From assembly GCA_036874045.1 (NCBI GenBank), contig CM072347.1:64501-128500 (forward strand): 64,000 nt of DNA. The letters run 5' to 3'. Numbering within the stretch: the stretch's first letter is position 1; each line of letters begins with the position of its first letter. Below the pieces are notes generated by a model. That model was not told where the DNA came from. It saw only the letters and a program-made list of their open reading frames with translations, and did not search any database. Positions 27,176-37,800 of this stretch are shown in pieces. The position numbers and the translations under genes were made by a program. The stretch comes from Cymodocea nodosa. Its lineage: Eukaryota; Streptophyta; Magnoliopsida; Alismatales; Cymodoceaceae.

Positions 27176-30100
27176 AAGCGCTAAACGTGGAATTTATATA
27201 TGTGTGTGTGTACACACGCATGTGGGTTTGAGTGGAGATGAGACATCTCACACCTGCTCCGCCATGACGATAAAAAGAGGGTCTTCTTCTATCTTAATAA
27301 ACGGTTCCTTTTTGTTTCCTGGGAGAGAGGAGGAGGAGGAGGAGGAGGAGGAGGAGGAGGAAAGAAGAAAAAGGTTGGCAGGCGTGGAGTGGTGCTTCCT
27401 GGAAGGAAAGTAGGAAGAAAGGTAGGTTTGGAAGAGCACCCACTCAGTCAGTGGGTGCCTCTGATGGGGAGTGGAAGCAGGACGGAGGTGAGAAGGGAGG
27501 GCTGTGATTAAAAGTATTGTCGTCGCTCCCATTGGTAAAAAATAACATGAAATGGTGGCGGTGGTGGTGGTGGTGTTCATTCACACAGTCGACAGTCCAC
27601 CAGTAGTCCAGGTGATTCTGCGATTCTGCCCCCGCTGGTAGGAGGAAGGAGTGTTTGTTTGCGGCAGAATGGGATGGATGAGGTCTCCTGCCGCATCTCG
27701 TCACACCTGTCATTTCGTCCGCTACCGCCCGACCATCTTGTATATGATATTATAATAATAACAACAAGTTTTCTTTTAATTACATATACACATATCAATG
27801 CATAAGGCCGTGTATTAATTCCAAGGTCGATCCGATCTTGTGATCCAAATGCGTTCTTATCGATGCCAAAGCATTCGGTGAGTGGTGGTCTTTCCGGTTA
27901 CTGTAATTCTGGGAGTAAATTAAGCAGCTTTCGGCTGCTGTCACGAATGCATATGCATATTAAAGATCCAGGACTCAAAACTCACAAGCTAGCTTTTCAC
28001 AGTCAGCAGCAGCAATGTAGTAAAAAGAATATCATTTACCAACATACTAGTAGTGGTTTAGCTGTTGAATTCTTAATTTACAAAAGCTTTAAGAAAACTG
28101 AGTTCATATTCATTGAAAAATATAGCCCACATCAGAAAAGAATATGGTAACTCTGGCATTGAGAAGCCAACCAGTTTGAAGGAGGCGAGTTTGTCCAGAC
28201 TGAAGTGACCGGAGGCACCACAACCACGGAAGATAACCGTTGCCCAATGGAGAAGAAAAAAAAAACCCCAGAGTGTCGTGTATTGGCAGAGGCAAAATAA
28301 GGTGGACGCTCCTGGCCACTTCAGTGGAAAAGCCCTTTGATTATTTGGAGAGGGGGGGAAAAAAAAAACAGAGGCATTTGGAGAGAAAGCATCAAAAGCA
28401 GAGCCGGAAGGAAAAGTTGATTGAAACGACGCCCAAAGAAGAAATATTTTCTAATCATCAGATAAAAAGGCTCTATTCTATGGCTGATGGCTGATGGCCG
28501 ATGGCTCTCATGTCGGGGTTGGGGGCATCCTTGTCGATTTTCACACCTCCTCCTGACTGCACATGCAAGTTCCTCCTCCTCCCTGCCTTTCAAGTTTTAC
28601 CATTATCATCCTACGCAAAAATGTTCGTTGATTATTACACAATTCCGATGCCAGCTTTTTAACTTTCTCCCCTCCTTTTTCTTGAAAATTATATTCCTTA
28701 CCTTCCCAATGCTCGCTGGCTCCCTCAATCTTATTCCCTTCCCAGCACCCTCCTCCCGTCATCCTCCTCGTCCAGCAAGAAAGAGACACCAGACTTGGGT
28801 CATGTGGTCGGAGACATGAGATAGATGATCACAGCTAGAAGCCAAACATATACTGGAATAAGATGAAAGCTTGGGGGAACCAACCCACAGTGTCCTGCCA
28901 TTTCAAAGGTCTCAGTGCAGAATCCTAGGGGGCTTTGGGTGGTGGCATACCCCAACACTCCCCAACAGTACATGTATGAGCTTTGTAGGAAGAGAACAGC
29001 ATGAGGAACTTCCCAACTGAGCTGTGTGCAATGACTAATAGGTGTACATATTAATAGCATCATCAATCTTTTATTTTCTTCGGTGAACGAAGGCTATCAG
29101 AGAACTAAGACATTATTAGACTTGAGTACAAACAAAAAAGCTTACCAATATTTAAAAAAATTTACCGTTGAGAATGGGCTTTTTACTTTCCAAATTTGAA
29201 AACTTTTTTCAAACTTTTTCCTTCTGCAAAAGGCATGTCTAGGCATGCCTTATTAAATGAAAATGAATCTAGAAAGGTAAGGACGAAAAAGATGTTATAA
29301 TGCCAAGAGGCAACTAAAGAAGATATGGAAATCTTGCTGAACTTGCCCACTTCAGTTCATGGGACCTGGCCTCAAATAAAAGGAAACCATTCCTGAAGAT
29401 TACAGTAACCCCCAAGAAAAATGTCAGCCATGTGTGCCACCGAAAGCATCCACCCAATAAATTTATTAGCCAAAGAAAATGAATGATATTCATAATTCAA
29501 ATTTTACGTACCTACCAGCCAAAAAATTTACTCGTTTACCTGCATGTAATATTCATATTCCCACCTCCTAGACTTAAAAATAAAGACGAAAATACATCAA
29601 CTACTACCCCAAAACCACCCAATTTACAACCCTCAAGACAATATAGATGGTTGAGGAGTCAAAAACGTCAGAACCAACCAGTTTCAACCAACCGGTTTAC
29701 TTGTAGGTCAATGATTCAATCTTCATTCTCATCCTTGGCTTCCTACTTGCCCTTCCATTTTCTCATTTAGGCTTCAGGACATTCCGCAATTTCCTCCGTC
29801 AGTGATCTCCCCTATTGTGAAGAATGGAGAACCGGAGATAACCATCACAGGTGAAGCGCAGACACCCAGTTGGCTTTGAACATCAATAATGTCTGCAACG
29901 TATGCAGCACATCATAGTCTGTGGATCAAGCTTGCGCTGCCAACCCCGCATATGAAAACGCATGTAAAGTGAAATCAATGTTTTGCAAGTGACACATTAA
30001 GCTAAGCTGTGTCGCCTTTCACTTGGGGGTCCTTCATGTCATGCAAGTCTAAACCAATTTATGCGATCTGCAGACAATCCGAAAGTATGTGTGCAATTTA

Positions 30101-30584
30101 CACATTTATGCATCAAGATCTACTGGCGCCAGCAAGCCAACATCTTGAAATTAAAAGAAGCATGATTAACCATCTGCCAACCCTACATAAGGTAGTGTTT
30201 TCCTAAACGACATCCCTCACAATAGAATACAACACCAACTTAATTTTTTATTATTCAACCGTTGGTCCTGTCCTACCACGTGTTCTTCGATAAATTTTTA
30301 ACAGCTGAAATAATTTATTCATTATGTGTTCTTTAGCATAATCAAATCGATCGAGCCAATAAGAGATTTTTCAGACCCAACTTCCATTTTCTGAAGAATG
30401 GATGACAGTAACTAACATTTTTCTTTTCGATAAACAGTAAACTCAGTAAGTAGCATTGCAAGTTTGCAACCATAACAAGGAAAGAGAAAACAGAAGCAAC
30501 GACCCACATATCGATCATGAAATTCTTCTTTCCTAAAAGAACGCATTTTTCACTTTCATCAATAGCACAATGAAAACTAGATTG
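27176..30584. other. Long intergenic stretch, no gene recognised
   Basis: This contains purine-rich and pyrimidine-rich tracts and the GGA microsatellite at 27329, with only short frames lacking domains or codon bias (for example 27863-28150, 28487-28819 and 29483-29770). It may hold the promoter of the SPARK gene and the decayed 3' end of the ABC1 pseudogene. Confidence 0.5.
27329..27361. repeat. (GGA)n microsatellite
   Basis: About eleven AGG/GGA units lie upstream of the SPARK gene (minus strand), where they read as a CT-rich tract of the kind common near plant promoters. Confidence 0.85.
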
Positions 30585-30589
30585 AACAC

Positions 30590-32530
30590 CTCGAGAACCA
30601 ATATGGTTACGATGACAGTGGACACACTGCCATCAATGTCTACTTTGTGGCGACGAACCTGCTCAAGCAAATAATGCATGCAATCAGCAGGATGAAGAAT
30701 ATCACCCTGAGGGGGTGCCCCAAAAGGTAAAAGCTGCCTCGAAGTTCCTATTAACAAAAATTATCCCACCTGTCACTACCCAGCAAAAGCATAAATCATG
30801 AAAAACCTACTGGTAGAATTTACAATGAAAACGGAACTTAAAAGAAAAATCTGGCATCTTGCTTGCACCAAACAACAGACAAAAATATTATACTTTTATC
30901 CTGAGATAACCATTAGAAGAACAATATAACCTGCAAATATTGATTTGAAACGTTTCTTCAACATATCAAGTCAAAAGGACGATAAATTGATTCCATTGAT
31001 GATTTGAAACGTTTCCCTGGAAAGGCCTTCTTGTCAAATTTAATTGCATAATTCTGTTGTTGCTAACACTCATCAATGTCCAGAGAAGCACCTACAAATA
31101 TAAGTTACAAGAAAACAACATGTGGCTTTGATCTGAAGATTTGTTTCCTTGATGACTTTGCTCTTTGGTACGCGAACCAGAATGTTCCCAGGATGCATAT
31201 CAACATGAATGAAATTGTCAAGCTGAAAAAGGAGATGGCAAAGAAGACATATCGTTACCCCGTGTCGTTGTGCCATACCCTCCCATTGTCATCGATGTTG
31301 TAGAAAAAGTGAAACTTGATGAGGTCAATAAAGCGTCTTCAGGAGAGCACGAGTTCCAATATGTGCCAAAGCACTTTTAAGCGGAACGCATTCTCCATGC
31401 TCGTTAAGTCTCCACCAAAACAGCTGGATGCACGAGGGGATACAAAGGCTTCGGAAAAGATACATTCTTCCATCTGCGGAAGTTGTAGATAAACCGGCTC
31501 AGATGAGCAGCTTCTCTGGCAAGGTCAAGTTGTAGATGCACGCTTTCATCGAGCCTCAACCAGTTCAAAGCAGGGATAAACTTCGAAATTTTTGCTAAAA
31601 TATTGATTATTACAAAATCCCTTCAGATTGTTTCACCGACACCGGGATGCCTAACTTTCACGGCAACAGAAGTTGGTTTCACTTGCTGACCACGATATCT
31701 ATAGTTCAGCGAAGCTCGGTGTACCTGTGCAATGCTTCCAGAAGCTACAGGTACTTCCTCGAACTCTTCAAAAATCTCAGAGAGCTTGCATCCAAATGCC
31801 TTCTCCACCATCATTTTGGTGTGAGCAAAACTATGAGTGGGTGCTTTTGTATGCAATTCATTTGAGCTCGTTGCAGAGGTCTGCAGCAAAAGAGGTCTGG
31901 TCTAGTGGCTGCCCACTGACTCCATTTGATGAACGCAGGGCCTGCCTTTTCAAGAGTTCCACGAACAACACGAAGCCATCTTTCCCGAAATTCGGAGTTA
32001 AATGTGTCGACCAGTGGTGCCATAGCTACGCCAGGAGAGAAGAGGATTGCCAAGAAAATTGCCCTCATAATCAAAATCTGACTATCTAGTGCTCGTGTAT
32101 ATATGGTATCCATTATTGGCGGGTATTCTCCATCTGCTCTGCTAATCTGGATGCAAGCTACCTCTCCAACAATCAATGCCACTAAACCAGGAATCATGTA
32201 TGATCTATTTACACCGAAGCTCAATGCGCAGACAATCCAGCTAATAGGCGGAAAAGCCGGAGCTTCGCAAGGATATACTTGGGAAAGCTTCTTCCAGATA
32301 AATGGCATGCGGATCGTCCTAATGGTGCTTAATCCAACATGGTTGCATCCGTGCTTAATGTAAGTTGCAAAAGACGAATGTCCTCTACTTGTGAAAACCT
32401 TATATGGAGGGAGTGATGTGCGCAAGGCAGAACGTAATCCAGCTTCAGCAGGCGTCCCATGATACCTAATTGTGGAGCAAGCGGTTCTGTAGCCGTATGC
32501 AGCACTGCTTGACCTACGCAATGGATGTAG
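30590..32530 (-). pseudogene. ABC1/ADCK (UbiB-type) atypical kinase, decayed
   Basis: Recognisable pieces on the minus strand, in order, are FNSEFRERWLRVVRGTLEKAG (about 31990) and RPDLF, then LHTKAPTHSFAHTK, VASGSIAQVHRAS and VAVKVRHPGVGE (31623-31850), then LAREAAHLSRFIYNFRRWK and YPLVHPAVLVET (31430-31560), DMHPGNILVR (about 31190) and LLEQVRRHKVDIDG (about 30660). The family-defining KxGQ motif reads KWSQ. Two +1 shifts break the frame between RPDLF and LHTKAP (31870-31905), another follows VLVET, and the segments between NILVR and the C-terminal piece are missing. Intact members act in organelles on quinone and lipid metabolism. The upstream exon or exons are uncertain; an acceptor lies at about 32532. 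Confidence 0.85.
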
Positions 32531-33439
32531 CCTGAAAGATTAGTAACTGTGATCGCCACTCCACCAAAAGCATCAATTTTTTTCCCAATACAATGTTTCA
32601 AATTCCATAACAACCGAGTACATAGAACTCGATGGAACAAAGTAGAAAAACTGGGAATCAATTGTATGCGAGAGAGACAGAGTGGTACCTTCGACGGATG
32701 AGAACCAAACGAAGCATGTTGCTTGTGGCCATAGATCATAATATGAAAGCGGGAACGAAGCAGAGAACGCGGCGGCAATGAGCAGTGCAGGAGGGAAAGG
32801 ACTGAACTCAACTCCTTGTACGATGCGACAGATTGTTTTCACCAAATAAACAACTGTTCCAAACGGAAGAAGAAGACATGTTTCACGGAGATGCGCGCCA
32901 CCGAAGACTATCGGAAGCACGGAAACGACGACACCAGAGAAGAGAGGAGAATGGAATATTTAGAGTTAGACGTGTAGAAGAAGAATTCCACGAAAAGGTT
33001 GGGTTACCCGCAACGGTCTCCCGATCGCCGGTGAATAAATTCGTTCCGCTTGGACGGTGGCGATTACCAGAGCTCTGGCGTTTCGCTCGTACTTCATGCG
33101 TAATTGGAGCTTATCGTTAGAATGAAATTTCCTGTTTCGAATTTGAAACCACCATGCTTGGTTTTGCCTAATTAATTAAGTGTATGGTTTCAAATGGAGG
33201 TTTGTTTACGAATTATACCAATATTAGACATAAAATTTCCATTTAGAGGCAGTAGATTCTAACATTTTTTTCACTTTTCATTTCATTTCTTCTTCTGTTA
33301 CAATTTTTGTTAGTATTCGTTGCTTTGGCCGAAGAAAAAGCAGCTCTGACGACCACATCCTTCCCTTCCTCTTCCCGCCATCCTTCTGATTAATTGATAT
33401 GGACGGACGGCTTCCGCAAGGGAAAGCCCAACACTCAAG

Positions 33440-34090
33440 ATGCCGCACTCGTGGGACGATCAAGAACGTCCACCACCTCCTCCCGCCGGCCGCCACCACC
33501 GCACCCGCTTCTTAGCCCACCGCGTCCGCGAGAGCCTGCAGACCCGCATGTCAAAGCTCGCGTGCTCTTTCTTCCTCTCCGTCCTCTTCGTCGTCGGCCT
33601 CATCTTCTTCATCCTCTGGCTCAGCCTCCGCCCCCACCGCCCCCGCTTCCACGTCGTCTCTTTCTCCTTCCCCGGCGTCGCCAACAACGCCGCCACTGAC
33701 GTCACCTTCGACGTGTCCGACCGAAACCCCAACCGTGGCATCGGCATCTACTACGACACCACCATGGAGGGCCAACTCTTCTACCGCGACCGCAAGATCG
33801 CGGTGACGCCGCTGTTGCTTCCGTTCTACCAACCCCCCAAGAACACGACGATGGTCCACGGGGTGTTCCGTGTCGCGCTGTCGGCGGCCATGCGGGACGA
33901 GCTCGCCGTTGACTCCGCGGACGGCGAGGTCGGGTTCCGGCTGGACCTGAAGGTGACGATCCGGTTCCGGGTGACGACGTGGGACACTCACCGCCACGGC
34001 CTTCACGTGAGCTGTGGCGTGGCCGTGGGAACCGACGGTGTCGTGCTCCCGGCGGTCAAGAACAAGAGGTGTTCCATCTACTTTGATTAA
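33440..34090 (+). CDS. NDR1/HIN1-like (NHL) protein with LEA-2 domain
   Basis: This is a single exon of 216 residues. The N-terminus is short, Pro-rich and cytosolic (PPPPPAGRHHR). A membrane helix follows at about 38-60 (FFLSVLFVVGLIFFILWLSL), then an extracytosolic LEA-2 domain with RPHRPRF, VTFDVSDRNPNRGIGIYYD and PFYQPPKNTT, the usual NPN...YYD and FYQ..KNT landmarks of the family. NHL proteins sit at the plasma membrane and many respond to pathogens. Coding sequence is strongly GC-rich. The start is the first ATG of the frame. A second, divergent NHL-like gene follows 380 bp downstream. Confidence 0.92.
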   Translation: MPHSWDDQERPPPPPAGRHHRTRFLAHRVRESLQTRMSKLACSFFLSVLFVVGLIFFILWLSLRPHRPRFHVVSFSFPGVANNAATDVTFDVSDRNPNRGIGIYYDTTMEGQLFYRDRKIAVTPLLLPFYQPPKNTTMVHGVFRVALSAAMRDELAVDSADGEVGFRLDLKVTIRFRVTTWDTHRHGLHVSCGVAVGTDGVVLPAVKNKRCSIYFD

Positions 34091-34472
34091 ACGAACGGTA
34101 CTTCAACTTCAACTTTACGTTTCTTTTTATTAATTATGGATTTAAAAAGTCGTCAAAACACGTTTTTTTTTTTCTAAAAATGTTTGTAATATTTATTGTA
34201 TTTTGACCAAATAAGGGACGAAAATTTAAAAAAAAATAAACGAATGTGATATTTTTGAAAATTGGAGTGAAGAGCACCCACGATGTCCTGAGGAGTAGGA
34301 AGAAGAGATGGTGATGGGCTGCATATCCACCCACGATCCTCCACAATCACCTCCGCCGTGAAATATAATCGATAGGAGGAGGAGCGGTTGATTAATAATA
34401 CGTACGTAGGTGCGTGAATGTATTGCCGTAGTTGTTCTGTCCCGTCGGCGCGGAGCAGTTACGATCGCCGGC

Positions 34473-35000
34473 ATGTCGAAGGCGCAAGTGGTCTCGCTGT
34501 GCATGTGGATGGTCCAGGTCACCCTCGCCTTCCTCATCCTCTTCTTCTTCCTCTACCTCGCAGTCCGACCCTCCGACCCCGCCTACACCATCGTCGCCTT
34601 CTCCGCCTCCGGCCCCAACTTCACCTTCGGCCTCGACATATCTAACAACAACAACATCCATGGCGACGTCCGCTTCGGCGACCTCATACTCAACTTGTGC
34701 GCCGCCGACCGCTTCGTCGGCGGCACCACCCTTCCGGGCCCTTTCTATCTGCCCCACGGAAGGAGCGTGCAGTGGTGGGAGACGCTGGCCTGCAGTGGAG
34801 GCAACGCCAACGACGGCTACTGGGATCGATTAGACGTGGTCCTCGCGACAGTTGTCAGGTACCGGATCTTGGCATGGCAGACGCCTCCCTCTCACGTCCG
34901 ACTGGTCGGCGCCGTGACCATCGATGGCGACGAGGACTCGTCGTCCTCGAGCACTGTCACCCTGCGACCAATTAAACGGAAATGGAGGGTGAAGATTTAG
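34473..35000 (+). CDS. Divergent NHL-like membrane protein
   Basis: This single exon encodes 175 residues, starting at MSKAQVV; an in-frame upstream ATG-like start at 34410 would add 21 residues without a clear signal. A membrane helix (VTLAFLILFFFLYLAV) is followed by RPSDPAYTIVAF and a short LEA-2-like domain. The NPN...YYD motif is replaced by NNNNIHGDVRFGD, but LPGPFYLPHGRS and a basic C-terminus (LRPIKRKWRVKI) keep the layout. It is probably an old tandem duplicate of the NHL gene at 33440 that lost family landmarks. The frame is full-length with GC-rich third positions, so it is likely functional. Confidence 0.75.
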   Translation: MSKAQVVSLCMWMVQVTLAFLILFFFLYLAVRPSDPAYTIVAFSASGPNFTFGLDISNNNNIHGDVRFGDLILNLCAADRFVGGTTLPGPFYLPHGRSVQWWETLACSGGNANDGYWDRLDVVLATVVRYRILAWQTPPSHVRLVGAVTIDGDEDSSSSSTVTLRPIKRKWRVKI

Positions 35001-35455
35001 TCTACCAGTCGATCGGTAAGTACCTACTTGGTCATTCATTATGTATGCTCGGAACATGCCAGCACCACCATTTGATTACTTCGTTAATTACCAGTTCTTC
35101 GTTCTTTACTGTAGCAAATTAAGTACTACATTCAGAAATTAATCCTATCAACTTCTTCGTTAATTTCTTCCTGAAATTAATCCACGGAAACGTAGTCGAC
35201 AATTGGGTACATACAGGGGGTCGTAAGCTTGATTAGTTTAAGCAACCAATTTAATCGGTTCAATTGTACAAGTAATTTTCAGAAAAAGAAAATTTGACTC
35301 TGCGTTTGATTTCGATCGAACCCATTCGATTGGCAGATGGCTTGGGTATGATTTGAAGCAGTGGGAGTGGATACATACATACATACATATATGTAATAAA
35401 AATGGTTTATACACGCATGCATGCAAGATCTCTCTTCAGAAAATGTTGCAGAGGC

Positions 35456-36415
35456 CTAGGCCACTGTGGTCCTCACCTCCTCAAGAAGAGGAGTGGTCTT
35501 GGCATACCATGACTGGATCATACCATCGTCCTTCTTCTTGAAGGCTTCTTCCAGCTGCAGGTAGACGTACGTTCAAATCAGATCAAATTAATCTTCGGAT
35601 GTTGTTAATTAATTAGAAGAGCAAGAATCGGTTGCCAAATGAACCAACCGATCAGGATTGAGGTATATACAATTGAATTGATCGATGGAATCGACGAGAA
35701 AATCACGTACGTTCTCGAGGTTTTCGAAGAGTCTAATGGCGAGATCGGCGAGCGACTTCCTCTGCTCGACGGGGGCGGCGGAGATGACCCTGTCGAAGTC
35801 GTAGTACATGAAGGTGGACTTGAGGCAGAGGTACTTCCTCGCGTAGTTCCACGTGCCGTCCACGGCCAACAGGTCCCCCAACGCCAGCAGATCGAACGCG
35901 TGCTGCCTCAGCCGATAGCAACGCCCGTCCACCCCCACATTGGCCATGTAGATCCCCTTCCTCAGGAATGATCGCGTTCCCGTCTCCTCGTTCGCAATCT
36001 CCCCTGCATTCGACCCAGCACTTGATGTTAGGATTAGAATGGAATGCCGAAGGACGGAAGCCAAGCCAGGCTTCTAACTGTTCGCCACGGTCGGTTCCGG
36101 CAGAGGGCCGGTGAGCCACCAGCCGTTGTTCTCCACCTCCTCCTCCTCGGCACGCGCACTCCGAGCAAGGACCGAGCCCATCGCAGCGGCGGCCATTATC
36201 CCTATTGCGCCCCTTCTCGACGTATGTGGCAGTGGTATCGCCGGACTAGCGTGCTGGTGGTCAGCCGTGTGACTGTCGACTGCTGTCACCACAGTCGTCT
36301 TGCAGTTGCAGCTGCGGCATCGTCCAAGAACTGGCGGCGGCTGGATTCGCGAAGAAGAAGAAGAAGCTCTACCACCACCACCACCAAGGAGGGGGGGCGG
36401 TGTAGCTGCCGCCAT
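35456..36415 (-). CDS. PsbQ-like protein of the chloroplast NDH complex (PnsL2/PnsL3 type)
   Basis: Exons are 36079-36415, 35711-36003 and 35456-35554, giving 729 nt and 242 residues with intron phases 1 and 0. The start at 36415 (MAAATPPP) precedes a Ser-rich chloroplast transit peptide. A twin-arginine thylakoid signal (SRRGAIGIMAAAAMGSVL) ends in ARA before an acidic mature start. The mature part has TGTRSFLRKGIYMANVG, RQHAFDLLALGDLL, KYLCLKSTFMYYDFD and SLADLAIRLFENLE, the four-helix PsbQ fold of NDH lumenal subunits. It would sit on the lumen side of the NDH-PSI complex in cyclic electron flow. Which of the PQL paralogues it is I cannot decide. The exon 1 donor (ACA/GTTAGA) is weak but phase-consistent. 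It is divergently paired with psbQ at 36905. Confidence 0.9.
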
Positions 36416-36904
36416 GGCAGATCGATATGGACGAGTAGATCGTCGATCAGGAGGGCGGTTTGGAAGAGGCGAAAGCAATCCACGGCCACACGAATGGCAT
36501 CGGGGCGGAAGATAAGATCATTTAGACCTCAAAATTGGGCCGGGCCGATGTATCTGGACGGCGACAATCATTTAACGGAACCGTGTCGGCCCATCTATAT
36601 TTTGGGCCACGGCTTTCTTCCTCCGACGCGTGTATATATTCATGGAGCACGGCCCAATCCGTTTGAAAGGCTTGTGAGAGGGAAGGTTCGAGATATTTTT
36701 CATGGGACACGAGGATCACCGGAGCCGAACCCAAACCGATCCAACTCTTGTGATGGAGGGAGCGCCCTGTCCACGTGCCACGGTGTCAGTGGCTAATAGG
36801 TAATCCGAGACAGATAAGGGAGCTCGGACGGGGTATTAACGCACGAAGTGGCGAGAAGAGATCAAGTGCGGAAGAGAGAGAGAGGGGAAGGGGAAGTCGA
36901 TCCG
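36416..36904. promoter_or_regulatory. Shared divergent promoter of PsbQ-like and psbQ
   Basis: The 489 bp between the two start codons contain a G-box CACGTG (36772-36777), GATAAG I-box cores (near 36507 and at 36813) and several TGGGCC/GGCCCA site II motifs (about 36535-36655). G-box plus I-box is the classical pairing of light-regulated plant promoters. Its use in both directions is inference. Confidence 0.65.
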
Positions 36905-37800
36905 ATGACGTCTTCGATGGCCGGACTGTTGGGTTCCACTCAGGCGGTGCTGGAGGGCAAAGGCCTCCACTTGTGCGGGTCCACCCGGCTGGCCTGTCCA
37001 GGTGGGAGCAGCGGCAGGGTGGCGAGAGCGACGACCACCGGTATCGTCGTGCGCGCCCAGGCGGGAGAAGAAACTGCCGGTAGCCGGCGCAGGGCAGTGC
37101 TCGGGCTTGTGGCCACGTCGCTGGCCGGTGGGTCGTTCGTGCAGGCGGTACTAGCGGACTCCAGGCCCATCAAGGTGGGCGGCGCTCCTGCTCCCTCCGG
37201 CGGACTACGTGAGTAATACGACGATCATATATCTTCGTTGATATATATTGTGTACATGTTGATTGATTATGGTCGCGGTTGATGAATGTTAACATGATTG
37301 ACCGCAGCGGGAACGCTGAACTCGGACGAGGCTCGGGACCTTGACTTGCCGCTGTCAGATCGGTTCTACCTGCAGCCTCTGCCGCCGGAGAAGGCAGTTG
37401 CGAGGGCGAAGGAGTCAGCCAACGACATACTGAAGGTGAAGCAGCTGATAGACAAGAAGGCGTGGCCCTTCGTCCAGAACGACCTCCGGCTGAAGGGCTC
37501 CTACCTGCGCTTCGACCTGAAGACCGTCCTGGCCTCCAAGCCCAAGGACGAGAAGAAGGCCCTCAAGCTGCTCACCGACGCCGTCTTCAGCAGCATCAGC
37601 GACGTAATCCATCTATCTATCTATCTATCTATTTATTGCATAATTAGACAAGGAGATTAGTAGTAAATAATTAACGATGAATCTTAATTACCTGGACGCA
37701 GTTGGATCACGCGGCGAAGATCAAGAGCACGGCCGAGGCGGAGAAATACTACGCCGCCTCCAAGTCTGCCATCGGCGATCTCTTCGCCAAGCTCGGCTGA
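36905..37800 (+). CDS. psbQ: Oxygen-evolving enhancer protein 3 (PsbQ)
   Basis: Exons are 36905-37208, 37308-37603 and 37702-37800, giving 699 nt and 232 residues with intron phases 1 and 0. A chloroplast transit peptide is followed by a twin-arginine lumen signal ([18 protein letters not shown]) with cleavage after AVLA. The mature protein starts at about [13 protein letters not shown] and has [51 protein letters not shown] and a C-terminal helix ending in AKLG. It is the 16-kDa lumenal extrinsic subunit of photosystem II that stabilises the Mn cluster and Ca/Cl binding. ATG codons at 36905 and 36917 are both possible starts. Intron phases and the 33-codon last exon match the adjacent PsbQ-like gene. 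Confidence 0.95.
37611..37634. repeat. (ATCT)n microsatellite in psbQ intron 2
   Basis: About six ATCT units begin seven bases after the intron 2 donor region. The repeat is intronic and does not touch the splice sites. Confidence 0.85.

Noticed and set aside
28487-28819. 110-codon frame in the long intergenic stretch
   Set aside because: Pyrimidine-rich low-complexity translation without domain or conservation evidence.
32573-32920. Minus-strand frame read as a first exon of the ABC1-type kinase
   Set aside because: It is hydrophobic but has no family motif, and the link by splicing to the exon below 32532 could not be shown.
36044-36796. 250-codon frame on the plus strand across the PsbQ-like exon 1 and the shared promoter
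   Set aside because: It overlaps a well-supported exon on the other strand and its translation is low-complexity Arg/Ser-rich.
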